The notes beneath the pieces are model-generated. The model searched no databases. It was given only the letters and a program-made list of their open reading frames with translations, and was not told the origin of the DNA. A DNA stretch of 64,000 nt from CAZQKW01 sp964594075 (GTDB lineage Bacteria > Desulfobacterota > WTBG01 > CAIYCZ01), in the NCBI GenBank assembly GCA_964594075.1, contig CAZQKW010000003.1, forward strand, positions 62,001 through 126,000, read 5' to 3'. The stretch's first letter is position 1. Each line of letters starts with the position of its first letter. Made by a program: the position numbers and the translations under genes. Positions 1 through 7,705 of this stretch are shown here, piece by piece.

Positions 1-1
1 C

Positions 2-76
2 AGGTGGGAAATCATCTCCCGCATGGGTGATGGCGCATCAGAATGTCAATTTAGAATTAGGGAGTGGCAGGAATAA
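2..76 (+). CDS. C-terminal end of an unidentified protein (5' part outside window)
   Basis: The frame starting at base 2 is open for 24 codons and ends with TAA at 74-76. Its product ends in a Met-Gly-Asp-Gly-Ala-Ser-Glu-Cys-Gln-Phe run, which looks like real protein. A Gly-Asp followed by Cys-x-Phe near the C-terminus is seen in L-2-amino-thiazoline-4-carboxylic acid hydrolase-like proteins, but 24 residues are too few to assign a family. It converges with the TPR gene that ends at 124. Confidence 0.4.
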   Translation, partial: RWEIISRMGDGASECQFRIREWQE

Positions 77-123
77 ATATCTAAAAAATTCAGAAAAGAT
101 TATAAACTCAACAGAAGAAGCCG

Positions 124-1671
124 TTAAGTTTTTGATCCGGCAGATATAATTAAGTGACTTAACATATTGGATTTTGTTGCGTGAATTGAGTCCTGCATTT
201 GCCGTATTTCGTTATCATCGGGATGCAGTTCAAGATACTTTTTAATTCTGTTTTCCACTTCGCTCAGCGACCCTTCTTTAGGGTAAATAGTTATCCATTT
301 TACTAACGCATCTTTGTAATCTGGTGTCACATCAAGCGCACTTCTGAATGCCTTTTCTGCGAGCACATATTCTCCCCTCTTCTCATGAGCAATACCCAGA
401 TAATAACTAAATTTAGCAATCTCTGGATTTTCGCTGACAAGTCGGCGCAGTTCTCCTACGGCAGAAAGAGCGTCACCCTCCTGAAGAAAAATTCTGCAGA
501 GAAGAAACCGGGCGTCACGATTAAGCTGACTTTTGTTTAAAATATCCTTGATGATCAATTTGGCTTTGTCAACCGCTCCGCTTCTGAAATTAAGTTCTGC
601 CAGAATATTTTGAAAATCAACATAACGATTATCGTCAACAGGTAATGCGGATAACACTTTCTCAACAGCCGCAAACGCCTTTTGCTGTTGACCAGTATTC
701 ATATACGTTTCTATAAGTATTTTCTGCAATTCTATATTGTGCGGCTGTTTTTTTAATTCATCATTAATAAAAGCCTCTGCTTGCGTGATGCGATTATAGT
801 ACTTAAGAAAATCTATGTATTGACGCTTGATTTCAAGTTTTTCGGGATTATCTTTCAGCATCGACAGCAATAGTTCTTCCTCTTCTTTCCCTGCATCTCT
901 CTTGCGGTATATTTTCGCGAGGGCCTGTTGATAAGGAAGTTTGTTATCTGTTTTTTCAACAATTTTTTTATAAATGCTTTCAATCTGCTGGAAATATCCG
1001 GATTGTTGTAACTTATCTATAATAAATCCTATAGCACTTTCCCATTCAGGTATATTTGAATAATGCTGCAATACAATTTCCGATGCTTCAAAAATTTGAT
1101 CCTTCTTAAGTTTAAACTCCATTAACAACACATAAAAACAAGCATCTTGTTTCTCCTCGCCAGATAAATTTTTAATTAATTGTTCTGCTTCGATTAATTT
1201 GTTTTGCTTGATATAATATTTTAATAATAGATAAGAAGCATTACGGTTTTTATCAATAAGAGGTTTAATCTCTGAATCAAAATAACTTAAAAGTCTTGCA
1301 AAAGAACCTTTCTTTCTCATGTCCATGACATTTAAAAAGCAATCTGCAATTTTTAACTTCAGTTTCACATCTTCTGGACGTTCTATTGATGCTTTTTGAA
1401 ACGATGATAGAGCAGCAGTAAAATCTCCCATGGCGTAATAAGCCATTCCGTGCATGTACAGTGCATCGAAATTTTTTTTATCAAATTCAAGGACGTTTTC
1501 AAACTCCTTCGCTGCAGCAATGTAATTTTTATTATTAAAAAACTGCATCCCCTTATTATAATAATAATGTTTTCTCTGTTCGACAATTTTCTGACAACCA
1601 CATATAGCGGGTGCAATGCATACTATCATTATAAGAAATAATGGACACCTATTCTTTAGCATATTGTGCAC
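124..1671 (-). CDS. TPR-repeat lipoprotein
   Basis: A 515-residue protein with a short hydrophobic signal ending in a Cys-Gly-Cys lipobox-like stretch around residues 25-27, so it is probably lipid-anchored on the periplasmic side. The mature part is almost all helical tetratricopeptide repeats: a clear unit at about residues 34-100 (NAA-type 'YYNKGMQFF...AAKEFENVL' pattern) and another array at about 390-500. TPR lipoproteins of this kind act as scaffolds in envelope or polysaccharide export machines; the partner here is unknown. It starts 35 bp downstream of the fused aminotransferase on the same strand, so it is probably the last gene of that operon. Confidence 0.8.
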   Translation of the reverse strand: MHNMLKNRCPLFLIMIVCIAPAICGCQKIVEQRKHYYYNKGMQFFNNKNYIAAAKEFENVLEFDKKNFDALYMHGMAYYAMGDFTAALSSFQKASIERPEDVKLKLKIADCFLNVMDMRKKGSFARLLSYFDSEIKPLIDKNRNASYLLLKYYIKQNKLIEAEQLIKNLSGEEKQDACFYVLLMEFKLKKDQIFEASEIVLQHYSNIPEWESAIGFIIDKLQQSGYFQQIESIYKKIVEKTDNKLPYQQALAKIYRKRDAGKEEEELLLSMLKDNPEKLEIKRQYIDFLKYYNRITQAEAFINDELKKQPHNIELQKILIETYMNTGQQQKAFAAVEKVLSALPVDDNRYVDFQNILAELNFRSGAVDKAKLIIKDILNKSQLNRDARFLLCRIFLQEGDALSAVGELRRLVSENPEIAKFSYYLGIAHEKRGEYVLAEKAFRSALDVTPDYKDALVKWITIYPKEGSLSEVENRIKKYLELHPDDNEIRQMQDSIHATKSNMLSHLIISAGSKT

Positions 1672-1706
1672 ATTTATGTTTTATTGGCGTGAGCGCATTT
1701 GAGAAT

Positions 1707-4055
1707 TTATGCTTTTAATATTTCTGTTAATGAATCTACCACATACTCTATATCTCTAAATGATAAATTGTTATAGAACGGAAGCGCAATGGTTCGTTCT
1801 GCAACATGCTCGGTAACAGGAAAATCTCCATGCTTAAAGCCAAAATTTTCCTGATAAAGCGGCTGGAGATGAATCGGGGGAAAATAGTTGCCGCAAGAAA
1901 TGCCTTTCTGTTTCATCTTTTCTATAATGAGATCTCGGTCTTTTTGTGTATATTGCGCAGCAAGTCGAACAACATAAACGAACCAGCTCAATTTAACATT
2001 TGAAGCAATGCGGGGAATAACAATAGATTTTACGTCTTTTAAAAGCTCTCGATAGCGATGTGCAACCAACGTTCTTTTTTCAAGTATGTGCGGCAGCCGT
2101 TCCATCTGGGCAATCCCCAATGCACAGTTTATATCGCTTAATCTGTAGTTATACCCAAGTCTGACAAAGGGGTGTCCTGCATTATTTCTTTTTAGTTCTC
2201 TGCCTTGATTTTTTATACTGGTGCAGATTCGTGCGATATGCCGATCATTGGTAATAACAAGCCCGCCCTCACCAGTGGTGATTTGCTTATTGGGATAAAA
2301 AGAGATTATGCCAACGTCTCCCAGTGTCCCGGCATATGCCCATTGGAAAGAATTACTGCTGGCGTTGTTTAATTTATATTGTGATCCCAAGGCCTCACTT
2401 GAATCCTCAATCAAAAAAAGATTATACGCTGCAGCAATACGCCGCAATTCGTTCCAATTAGCCGGATGTCCAAATACATCAACCGCAAGAATCGCTTTAA
2501 TCCGCGATCGCTCCGTGGCGTCTGTCTGCCGTAAAAATCGTTCAATTTTTTTAGTATCAATGTTGTAGTATTGATCTTCAATGTCTATGAAGACCGGCGT
2601 AATACGCTCATACAGAAGACATGAAGCTGAAGAGATAAAACTGAAAGGGGTCGTGATAACTTTATCTCCCTCTCCCAAATTGAGGGCGCGCAGCGCCAAG
2701 TGCAAAGCGCTTGTCCCGCTGTTGACAGCAACGGCATATTTTGCGCCAAGATAATCAGCAACCTTTTGTTCGAATTCCTGTTGTTTTGGACCAAGACTTA
2801 AATAGGGCGTCTGTAATACCTGTTCGACGTAATTTCTCTCCAACTCGGTAATATCAGGATTTGAGAGTGGAATATTTTGATGTAACTTATAGCTTTTCTT
2901 TCGCGCACGAGTAATTATCTCGGTTGTTGCGTTGATCACGCGGTCAACGTCCTGTGCAGCCAAATCTGGATACAGCGGGAGAGAAACCACTCTTTTTGAC
3001 AAATCATAGGCAATAGGAAAATCTTCTGGCCTATAATGAAATGTATTTCGATAAAACGGATGCAGGTGCAGTGATATGAAATGCACACTCACGCCTATGC
3101 CTTTTTTATTCATTAATTTAATGAATTCTGCCCGATCTATCGTGAGCTTTTCCAATTCAAGCTGAATAACAAAAAGATGCCATGCATGCTGCATATCGGG
3201 ATCCTGATAGGGCAATTTAATCTCCTCTATATGCTTGAGTCCCTCCATATATTCGTTGACGATGCGGCGTCGTTTTTTATAAAGCCGATCGCATTTTTTA
3301 AGCTGCTCTATGCCCATCGATGATGCGATGTCAGTGAGGTTGTATTTGAACCCTGGAAAGTGGATTTGATATTTCCAAGATCCGCCTCGCTGATACCGCT
3401 TCCACGCGTCCTGTGTTATCCCATGCAGCCGCATCATTCTAATTCTTTTTATATACTCTTCATTATCGGTTGCAATCATGCCGCCTTCGCCGGTGGTAAT
3501 ATTTTTGTTTGCGTAAAAACTGAAGGCGCTGAGATCAGAAAAGGCGCCAATTGTTCTCCCTTTGAATTTTGCCGGAATCGCATGCGCTGCATCGGCAATG
3601 ACTTTTAGTCCATGTTTGTGGGCTATTGCTTTTATACAGTCCATACGGCACGGTTGGCCGGCAAAATGAACCGGTATAATTGCTTTGGTTCGTGGCGTTA
3701 TCTTTTCCTCAATGAGTCTTTCGTCGATATTAAAGGTATCACGTCTGCAATCAACAAAAACTGGAATTGCGCCAAAATAGAGGATTACTTCTCCGGTTGC
3801 GGCAAAGGTCATGGGGGTAGTAATGACTTCATCGCCCGGCTTGAGTCCAATGGCGTCAAGCGAAAGATGAAGTGCCGCGGTTCCTGAATTAACCGCAGCA
3901 GTGTATTTGCATCCGATATAGTGACTGAATTTCTTTTCAAATTCCTCTGTCACCTTTCCGGATGTTATCCATCCGGATTTCATGACTTTTGAAACCTCCC
4001 GTATTTCTTCCTTCCCGATTGACGGAACAAAAAATGGAATATATTTTTCACCCAT
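1707..4055 (-). CDS. Fused tandem DegT/DnrJ/EryC1/StrS aminotransferase (two complete PLP domains)
   Basis: One 782-residue reading frame holds two full-length DegT-family sugar aminotransferases. Domain 1 spans about residues 1-385 and domain 2 about 393-782; a normal family member is 360-400 residues. Each half keeps the substrate/PLP loop 'AAVNSGTAALHL' or 'AVNSGTSALHLA', and each has the Schiff-base lysine in an 'SFYxNKxITTGEGG' motif (K184 and K590). The family transfers an amino group from glutamate to a keto-sugar nucleotide. The halves are clearly homologous but diverged, so this is not a recent duplication or an assembly stutter. It lies 14 bp downstream of the HAD gene in an operon with a PglC-type sugar transferase, so a role in making an amino-sugar nucleotide is likely. 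Whether the halves use different substrates or form an obligate pseudo-dimer is unknown. Confidence 0.9.
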   Translation of the reverse strand: MGEKYIPFFVPSIGKEEIREVSKVMKSGWITSGKVTEEFEKKFSHYIGCKYTAAVNSGTAALHLSLDAIGLKPGDEVITTPMTFAATGEVILYFGAIPVFVDCRRDTFNIDERLIEEKITPRTKAIIPVHFAGQPCRMDCIKAIAHKHGLKVIADAAHAIPAKFKGRTIGAFSDLSAFSFYANKNITTGEGGMIATDNEEYIKRIRMMRLHGITQDAWKRYQRGGSWKYQIHFPGFKYNLTDIASSMGIEQLKKCDRLYKKRRRIVNEYMEGLKHIEEIKLPYQDPDMQHAWHLFVIQLELEKLTIDRAEFIKLMNKKGIGVSVHFISLHLHPFYRNTFHYRPEDFPIAYDLSKRVVSLPLYPDLAAQDVDRVINATTEIITRARKKSYKLHQNIPLSNPDITELERNYVEQVLQTPYLSLGPKQQEFEQKVADYLGAKYAVAVNSGTSALHLALRALNLGEGDKVITTPFSFISSASCLLYERITPVFIDIEDQYYNIDTKKIERFLRQTDATERSRIKAILAVDVFGHPANWNELRRIAAAYNLFLIEDSSEALGSQYKLNNASSNSFQWAYAGTLGDVGIISFYPNKQITTGEGGLVITNDRHIARICTSIKNQGRELKRNNAGHPFVRLGYNYRLSDINCALGIAQMERLPHILEKRTLVAHRYRELLKDVKSIVIPRIASNVKLSWFVYVVRLAAQYTQKDRDLIIEKMKQKGISCGNYFPPIHLQPLYQENFGFKHGDFPVTEHVAERTIALPFYNNLSFRDIEYVVDSLTEILKA

Positions 4056-4069
4056 CTGTGGCTATCCTC

Positions 4070-4759
4070 CTAAGTAAACATTTTTTTAAGTTCTGTAAGG
4101 CTATGCACCGTATAATCAGTAGTCGGCTCATCGCCTGCAGCGCTGCGATAGTAAAATCCTTCGTAGCGCTCAATTTTAAATGTTACCCATGCAAGAGATT
4201 GCGCACCGGCAAAGTCCTTTAAACTATTGTCGCCTACATAAGCACACTCCGCACCGTGCAAATTAAAATGTTCCATCATTTTTTGGTAACCCCAGACACT
4301 TGGCTTCCATGCCTGCCGTCCTGCTTCATCCGTAAACACGATAAGATCGAAATAATGACCTATATGTAATGCCGCTACCTTATTTTGCTGAGTTGCAAGA
4401 TAGCCATCGGTTAAAAGCCCTAATTTTTTTCTGCCCCGCAGATACTCAAGGACTTCATGCGCATCCGGGTAAAGAGTTATATCGGGCATATGCGTGCGAT
4501 AAATTCTAACCATATCTTCTATCAGTTGTGAATTAAAAGCAAGAGAGGCTCGTTGCAAGGCCTTATCAAAGGTCTTGTTTCGTTCTCCCTCCATAAACAC
4601 GGTCCACAACACATCATAAAAACTATTTGAAAGACAATACCTTTCTTCGACAGCTTGGGCCACCGCCCTGAAACCGCTTTTTACAAAAGCTATCTCTGGA
4701 TATAAAGTATCGTCCAAGTCAAACGCGATGAGTTTTAAATTGGTCAGTAGCGTACTCAT
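4070..4759 (-). CDS. HAD-superfamily hydrolase (subfamily IA)
   Basis: A 229-residue phosphatase-like protein. Motif I is 'FDLDDTLYP' (nucleophile D14, acid/base D16), motif II is the Thr in 'GLLTDG', motif III the Lys of 'WKPSVWGY', and motif IV 'VGDNSLKDFAGA'. The cap is an alpha-helical C1 insert. The family hydrolyses small phosphorylated metabolites, often sugar phosphates. Its start codon is placed by the overlap with the upstream ATP-grasp gene, whose TAA shares one base with this ATG (TAATG), indicating translational coupling. The substrate cannot be read from sequence; the setting points to a sugar or acyl phosphate in glycan precursor synthesis. Confidence 0.88.
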   Translation of the reverse strand: MSTLLTNLKLIAFDLDDTLYPEIAFVKSGFRAVAQAVEERYCLSNSFYDVLWTVFMEGERNKTFDKALQRASLAFNSQLIEDMVRIYRTHMPDITLYPDAHEVLEYLRGRKKLGLLTDGYLATQQNKVAALHIGHYFDLIVFTDEAGRQAWKPSVWGYQKMMEHFNLHGAECAYVGDNSLKDFAGAQSLAWVTFKIERYEGFYYRSAAGDEPTTDYTVHSLTELKKMFT

Positions 4760-5736
4760 TAAGAACCCTGCGGCGCAATAAATATGGCTTCATCGTATCT
4801 CAACATCATCAGGCCATCTTTATAGGAATCAGCAACATCGCCGATTTCCTCGCCCATGACCAGTTGCAAAAGCCACTTGGGGAAATCTGCCCCTGCTTCA
4901 ATGCTGAGCGGAACACCGCCGCCAAAGCGGGGATTAATTTCAATCATATATATCGTTCCGTTGCGGTCACAAATACATTGCAAAGTTATGCAGCCCCTCG
5001 CCCCGGCCAAACATTCGCATACCATTTTCCCTGCTTGAATAAGATCGCCCCTTTTTACAATAACCCCTTTGCTCACCTCTCCCGCGCGCACTTCAATGCG
5101 AAGGCGCGGCACAACACAGCGCACCTTTCCGCTCAGGTCCACAAACACATCCAGCGTATATTCCTCTCCCTCAATATATTGTTGAATGATTGCATTAGGA
5201 ACGTATTGTGCGAAAAAGTCAAACTGTTGCTCAGTGTCAACCTTGAAAACCATGTGTGATGCGCTTCCATCATTGGGCTTAATAATAAGCGGTAAATTTT
5301 CTTTGATTTTCTCATGGTCTTTCCGAGAAAATAATTCGGGGGCTTTCACACCATTTTTTTTAAAAAATTGGTGTGTTGCGGTTTTATACATTCCGACATG
5401 AATAACCTCCTGGTTGGAGATTATTGCCTCCGTGCCGATCTCAGAAAACTGTTGTCGGTTTTTTGCAAGCACATATAATTCGGTGTCTATCAGCGGAATA
5501 AGAACTTTAATGTGCTCCTGCTTGCAAATCTTGAGAAGACTCGGTATATAATCTGGGTGATTAATCCGCGGCACCATAAATGATTTTTCTGTAATGTGAA
5601 ATGCGGGGGACTTGTCCGAGGCATCCGCACCATAAATTCTGCCGTCAAGTTTCAGTTCCTTGAGTGCTCGATAAAAATGCCTAATGAGTGAAACCCGCCG
5701 CCCTACACTGGTGAAAAGGATATTGCAGGAATTCAT
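4759..5736 (-). CDS. ATP-grasp ligase, carbamoyl-phosphate-synthase large-subunit-like
   Basis: A 325-residue ATP-grasp enzyme. The N-terminal preATP-grasp part begins 'ILFTSVGRRVSLIRHF', typical of CarB-like proteins in sugar clusters. A lysine-containing 'LIIKPNDGSASHMV' segment follows, then 'EINPRFGGGVPLS' for Mg-ATP binding near residue 270. The family joins a carboxylate to an amine through an acyl phosphate. Here it sits between a sugar transferase (6 bp upstream) and an HAD phosphatase (1-base overlap). A plausible but unproven role is amide-linking an amino acid or carboxylate to a sugar precursor. Confidence 0.85.
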   Translation of the reverse strand: MNSCNILFTSVGRRVSLIRHFYRALKELKLDGRIYGADASDKSPAFHITEKSFMVPRINHPDYIPSLLKICKQEHIKVLIPLIDTELYVLAKNRQQFSEIGTEAIISNQEVIHVGMYKTATHQFFKKNGVKAPELFSRKDHEKIKENLPLIIKPNDGSASHMVFKVDTEQQFDFFAQYVPNAIIQQYIEGEEYTLDVFVDLSGKVRCVVPRLRIEVRAGEVSKGVIVKRGDLIQAGKMVCECLAGARGCITLQCICDRNGTIYMIEINPRFGGGVPLSIEAGADFPKWLLQLVMGEEIGDVADSYKDGLMMLRYDEAIFIAPQGS

Positions 5737-5742
5737 ATGCTC

Positions 5743-6378
5743 TTACAGTGCCTCAAGGGGTGGCTTAGTATTTGGTTTATTAGATAGAAAATCATCGTTA
5801 ATGCCGTCTCTGCCGTATAATCCTTCTCTTTTTATAACTACTGCAAAGGTTTTCAGCATTATTTTAAAATCAAGCCACCATGACCAGTTGTCAACATACC
5901 AAACATCAAGTTTAATTCGCTCTTCCCAGCTTATGGCATTTCTACCATTTACCTGTGCCCAACCGGTGATGCCCGGTTTTACTAACAATCTTTTACGCTG
6001 AAAATCATTGTAGCGTTCAACCTGATAAGGAAGAGTGGGCCGCGGCCCAACGATACTCATATCGCCTTTTACAACATTGATGAGCTGTGGCAATTCGTCT
6101 AAACTCCATTGTCTTAAAAACTTGCCAATTCTGGTGATACGTTCATCGTCCTGCTTTATATTTAAACCAAGACCGCGTTTAGCAGCCTTGTGCACCATAG
6201 TTCTGAATTTAATTGAGTTAAAAAGTTTTCCTTTTAAGCCTACCCTTTTCTGAACAAAAAAAACAGGGCCTTGAGAATCTAATTTTATCAGCACTGAAAT
6301 AATAATTAAAAACGGGCTCAGAATTATAAGGCTGATAATTGCTATTGCCTTGTCAAATACTTCTTTCAACATGCTCAT
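5743..6378 (-). CDS. PglC/WcaJ-type initiating sugar transferase (phosphoglycosyltransferase)
   Basis: A 211-residue bacterial sugar transferase of the monotopic phosphoglycosyltransferase family. It has one N-terminal re-entrant membrane helix (about residues 10-32), the 'SQGPVFFVQKRVGLKGK' segment, the 'KFRTM' motif, the catalytic Asp-Glu in 'SLDELPQL', and 'SIVGPRP'. These enzymes move a sugar-1-phosphate from a UDP-sugar to undecaprenyl phosphate, the first step of glycan assembly on the inner face of the membrane. It is the first gene of the minus-strand operon that runs through the ATP-grasp, HAD and double aminotransferase genes. A second, diverged sugar transferase lies at 33605-34198. 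The 233-bp gap upstream separates it from the divergent murB gene and probably holds promoters for both. Confidence 0.92.
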   Translation of the reverse strand: MSMLKEVFDKAIAIISLIILSPFLIIISVLIKLDSQGPVFFVQKRVGLKGKLFNSIKFRTMVHKAAKRGLGLNIKQDDERITRIGKFLRQWSLDELPQLINVVKGDMSIVGPRPTLPYQVERYNDFQRKRLLVKPGITGWAQVNGRNAISWEERIKLDVWYVDNWSWWLDFKIMLKTFAVVIKREGLYGRDGINDDFLSNKPNTKPPLEAL

Positions 6379-6611
6379 TATTGTACATTTTATCCGATAA
6401 TTCGAAAATTAATTGCATAATTTAACGGCCTTAATTTCCCTTCAAGTTTCCATAGGGGGGAATTACCGTTAAGGAAAAGGGAATAATTTTACCCACATTT
6501 TAGTTTATCGGTATCTACTTGATTTATTCGCAATAATTACTATATAACTTAATAAGCATTCCAAGGTTAGCTCTATTTTTTATTATACAATTAAATGCTC
6601 GTTTTAAGGAA

Positions 6612-7550
6612 ATGAAATCTTTTAAGCCGCCTACAGTTATAAATCGTTTGTTAAGAGAAAAGGTTCCGCTAAAGGATTATACTACGATAAAAATCGGCGG
6701 AACTGCTTTGTATTATTCTGCGCCATCTACCTTGTCTGAATTAAAAGAAATACTTGTTTTCTCCTTTGAGCGAAATCTGCCTTTTTATATCCTGGGCAAT
6801 GGTTCTAATGTTCTGATTAATGAAAATAATTTTAATGGCATAGTTATAAAATTATGCGGTAAGTTTGATAAAATAACCTTCAATGAAGTTGCCGGGAACG
6901 TTATGTGCGGTGCCGGTGCCTCCTTAATAAAACTGGGCAATAAGATCGCGGAGCGGGGTTATATAGGATGTTCTTATATGGGGGTAATTCCCGGAACAAT
7001 TGGCGGCGCTGTCAGAATGAATGCTGGCACATTTGAAGAGGGTGAAATAAAAGACCATTTCTTAAGTGCACAGGTGCTTGATCCACAGACAGGCAGACTT
7101 GAAACCTACTCTTTAGAGGATATGAAATTTCAGTATCGGAGATGCGCTCTTTCTCAGTCAAGGAGGATACTTGTTCAAATAACCTTTAGGCTTCCGCAGA
7201 CAAGAGAAAAAAAACAGGGCGAAGCGAGAGAAATAATAAAAAGCATATTGGCAGCCAGACGTAAAAAACATCCTGCAATTCCGCTTAACTTTGGCTCCAC
7301 GTTTAAACGCCCCCTTGGCGGCAAGCCACCGGGATGGTATCTTGAAAAAGTGGGCATGAAGGGCATGAAATGGGGCGGCGCTATGGTCGCCAAAGAGCAT
7401 GCAAATTGGATAGTTAATTTGGGTAACGCAACTAGTAAAGATGTAAAAAAACTAATTTCAGAGGGGCAGAAACGCGTTTTTGAAGAATTTGGAATTAAAC
7501 TTGAAAGAGAAGTAATTTATCTTCCTGAAGATTTAGAAGTGTGGAATTAA
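6612..7550 (+). CDS. murB: UDP-N-acetylenolpyruvoylglucosamine reductase
   Basis: A 312-residue FAD/NADPH enzyme reducing UDP-GlcNAc-enolpyruvate to UDP-MurNAc. FAD-binding motifs are 'TTIKIGG', 'LGNGSNVLI' and 'GVIPGTIGGAVRMNAG'. The proton-donor serine is present in 'FGSTFKRP' (S229), the substrate arginine region is 'QYRR', and the C-terminal 'KLEREV' supplies the conserved Glu (E300). All key residues seem intact, so it should be active. It is isolated from any other mur or division gene and faces away from a glycan operon. It may be the housekeeping MurB or a dedicated copy for a muramic-acid-type sugar. Confidence 0.93.
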   Translation: MKSFKPPTVINRLLREKVPLKDYTTIKIGGTALYYSAPSTLSELKEILVFSFERNLPFYILGNGSNVLINENNFNGIVIKLCGKFDKITFNEVAGNVMCGAGASLIKLGNKIAERGYIGCSYMGVIPGTIGGAVRMNAGTFEEGEIKDHFLSAQVLDPQTGRLETYSLEDMKFQYRRCALSQSRRILVQITFRLPQTREKKQGEAREIIKSILAARRKKHPAIPLNFGSTFKRPLGGKPPGWYLEKVGMKGMKWGGAMVAKEHANWIVNLGNATSKDVKKLISEGQKRVFEEFGIKLEREVIYLPEDLEVWN

Positions 7551-7705
7551 ACACTTTTGTTGCTCGGGTCATTGTATCAAGTGTTGACGAATAATGACTC
7601 ATGTTTCTTGTTTATCTGGGGGTATTAAAATTTAACAACATTTCCCGATAAGAATAATATGCCTTCGTTTGATTATTTTTTTAACCCAACAGGAAAAATT
7701 TTCTT

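Noticed and set aside
1707..4055. The double aminotransferase as an assembly duplication
   Set aside because: The two halves differ throughout in sequence, so a simple stutter cannot explain them.
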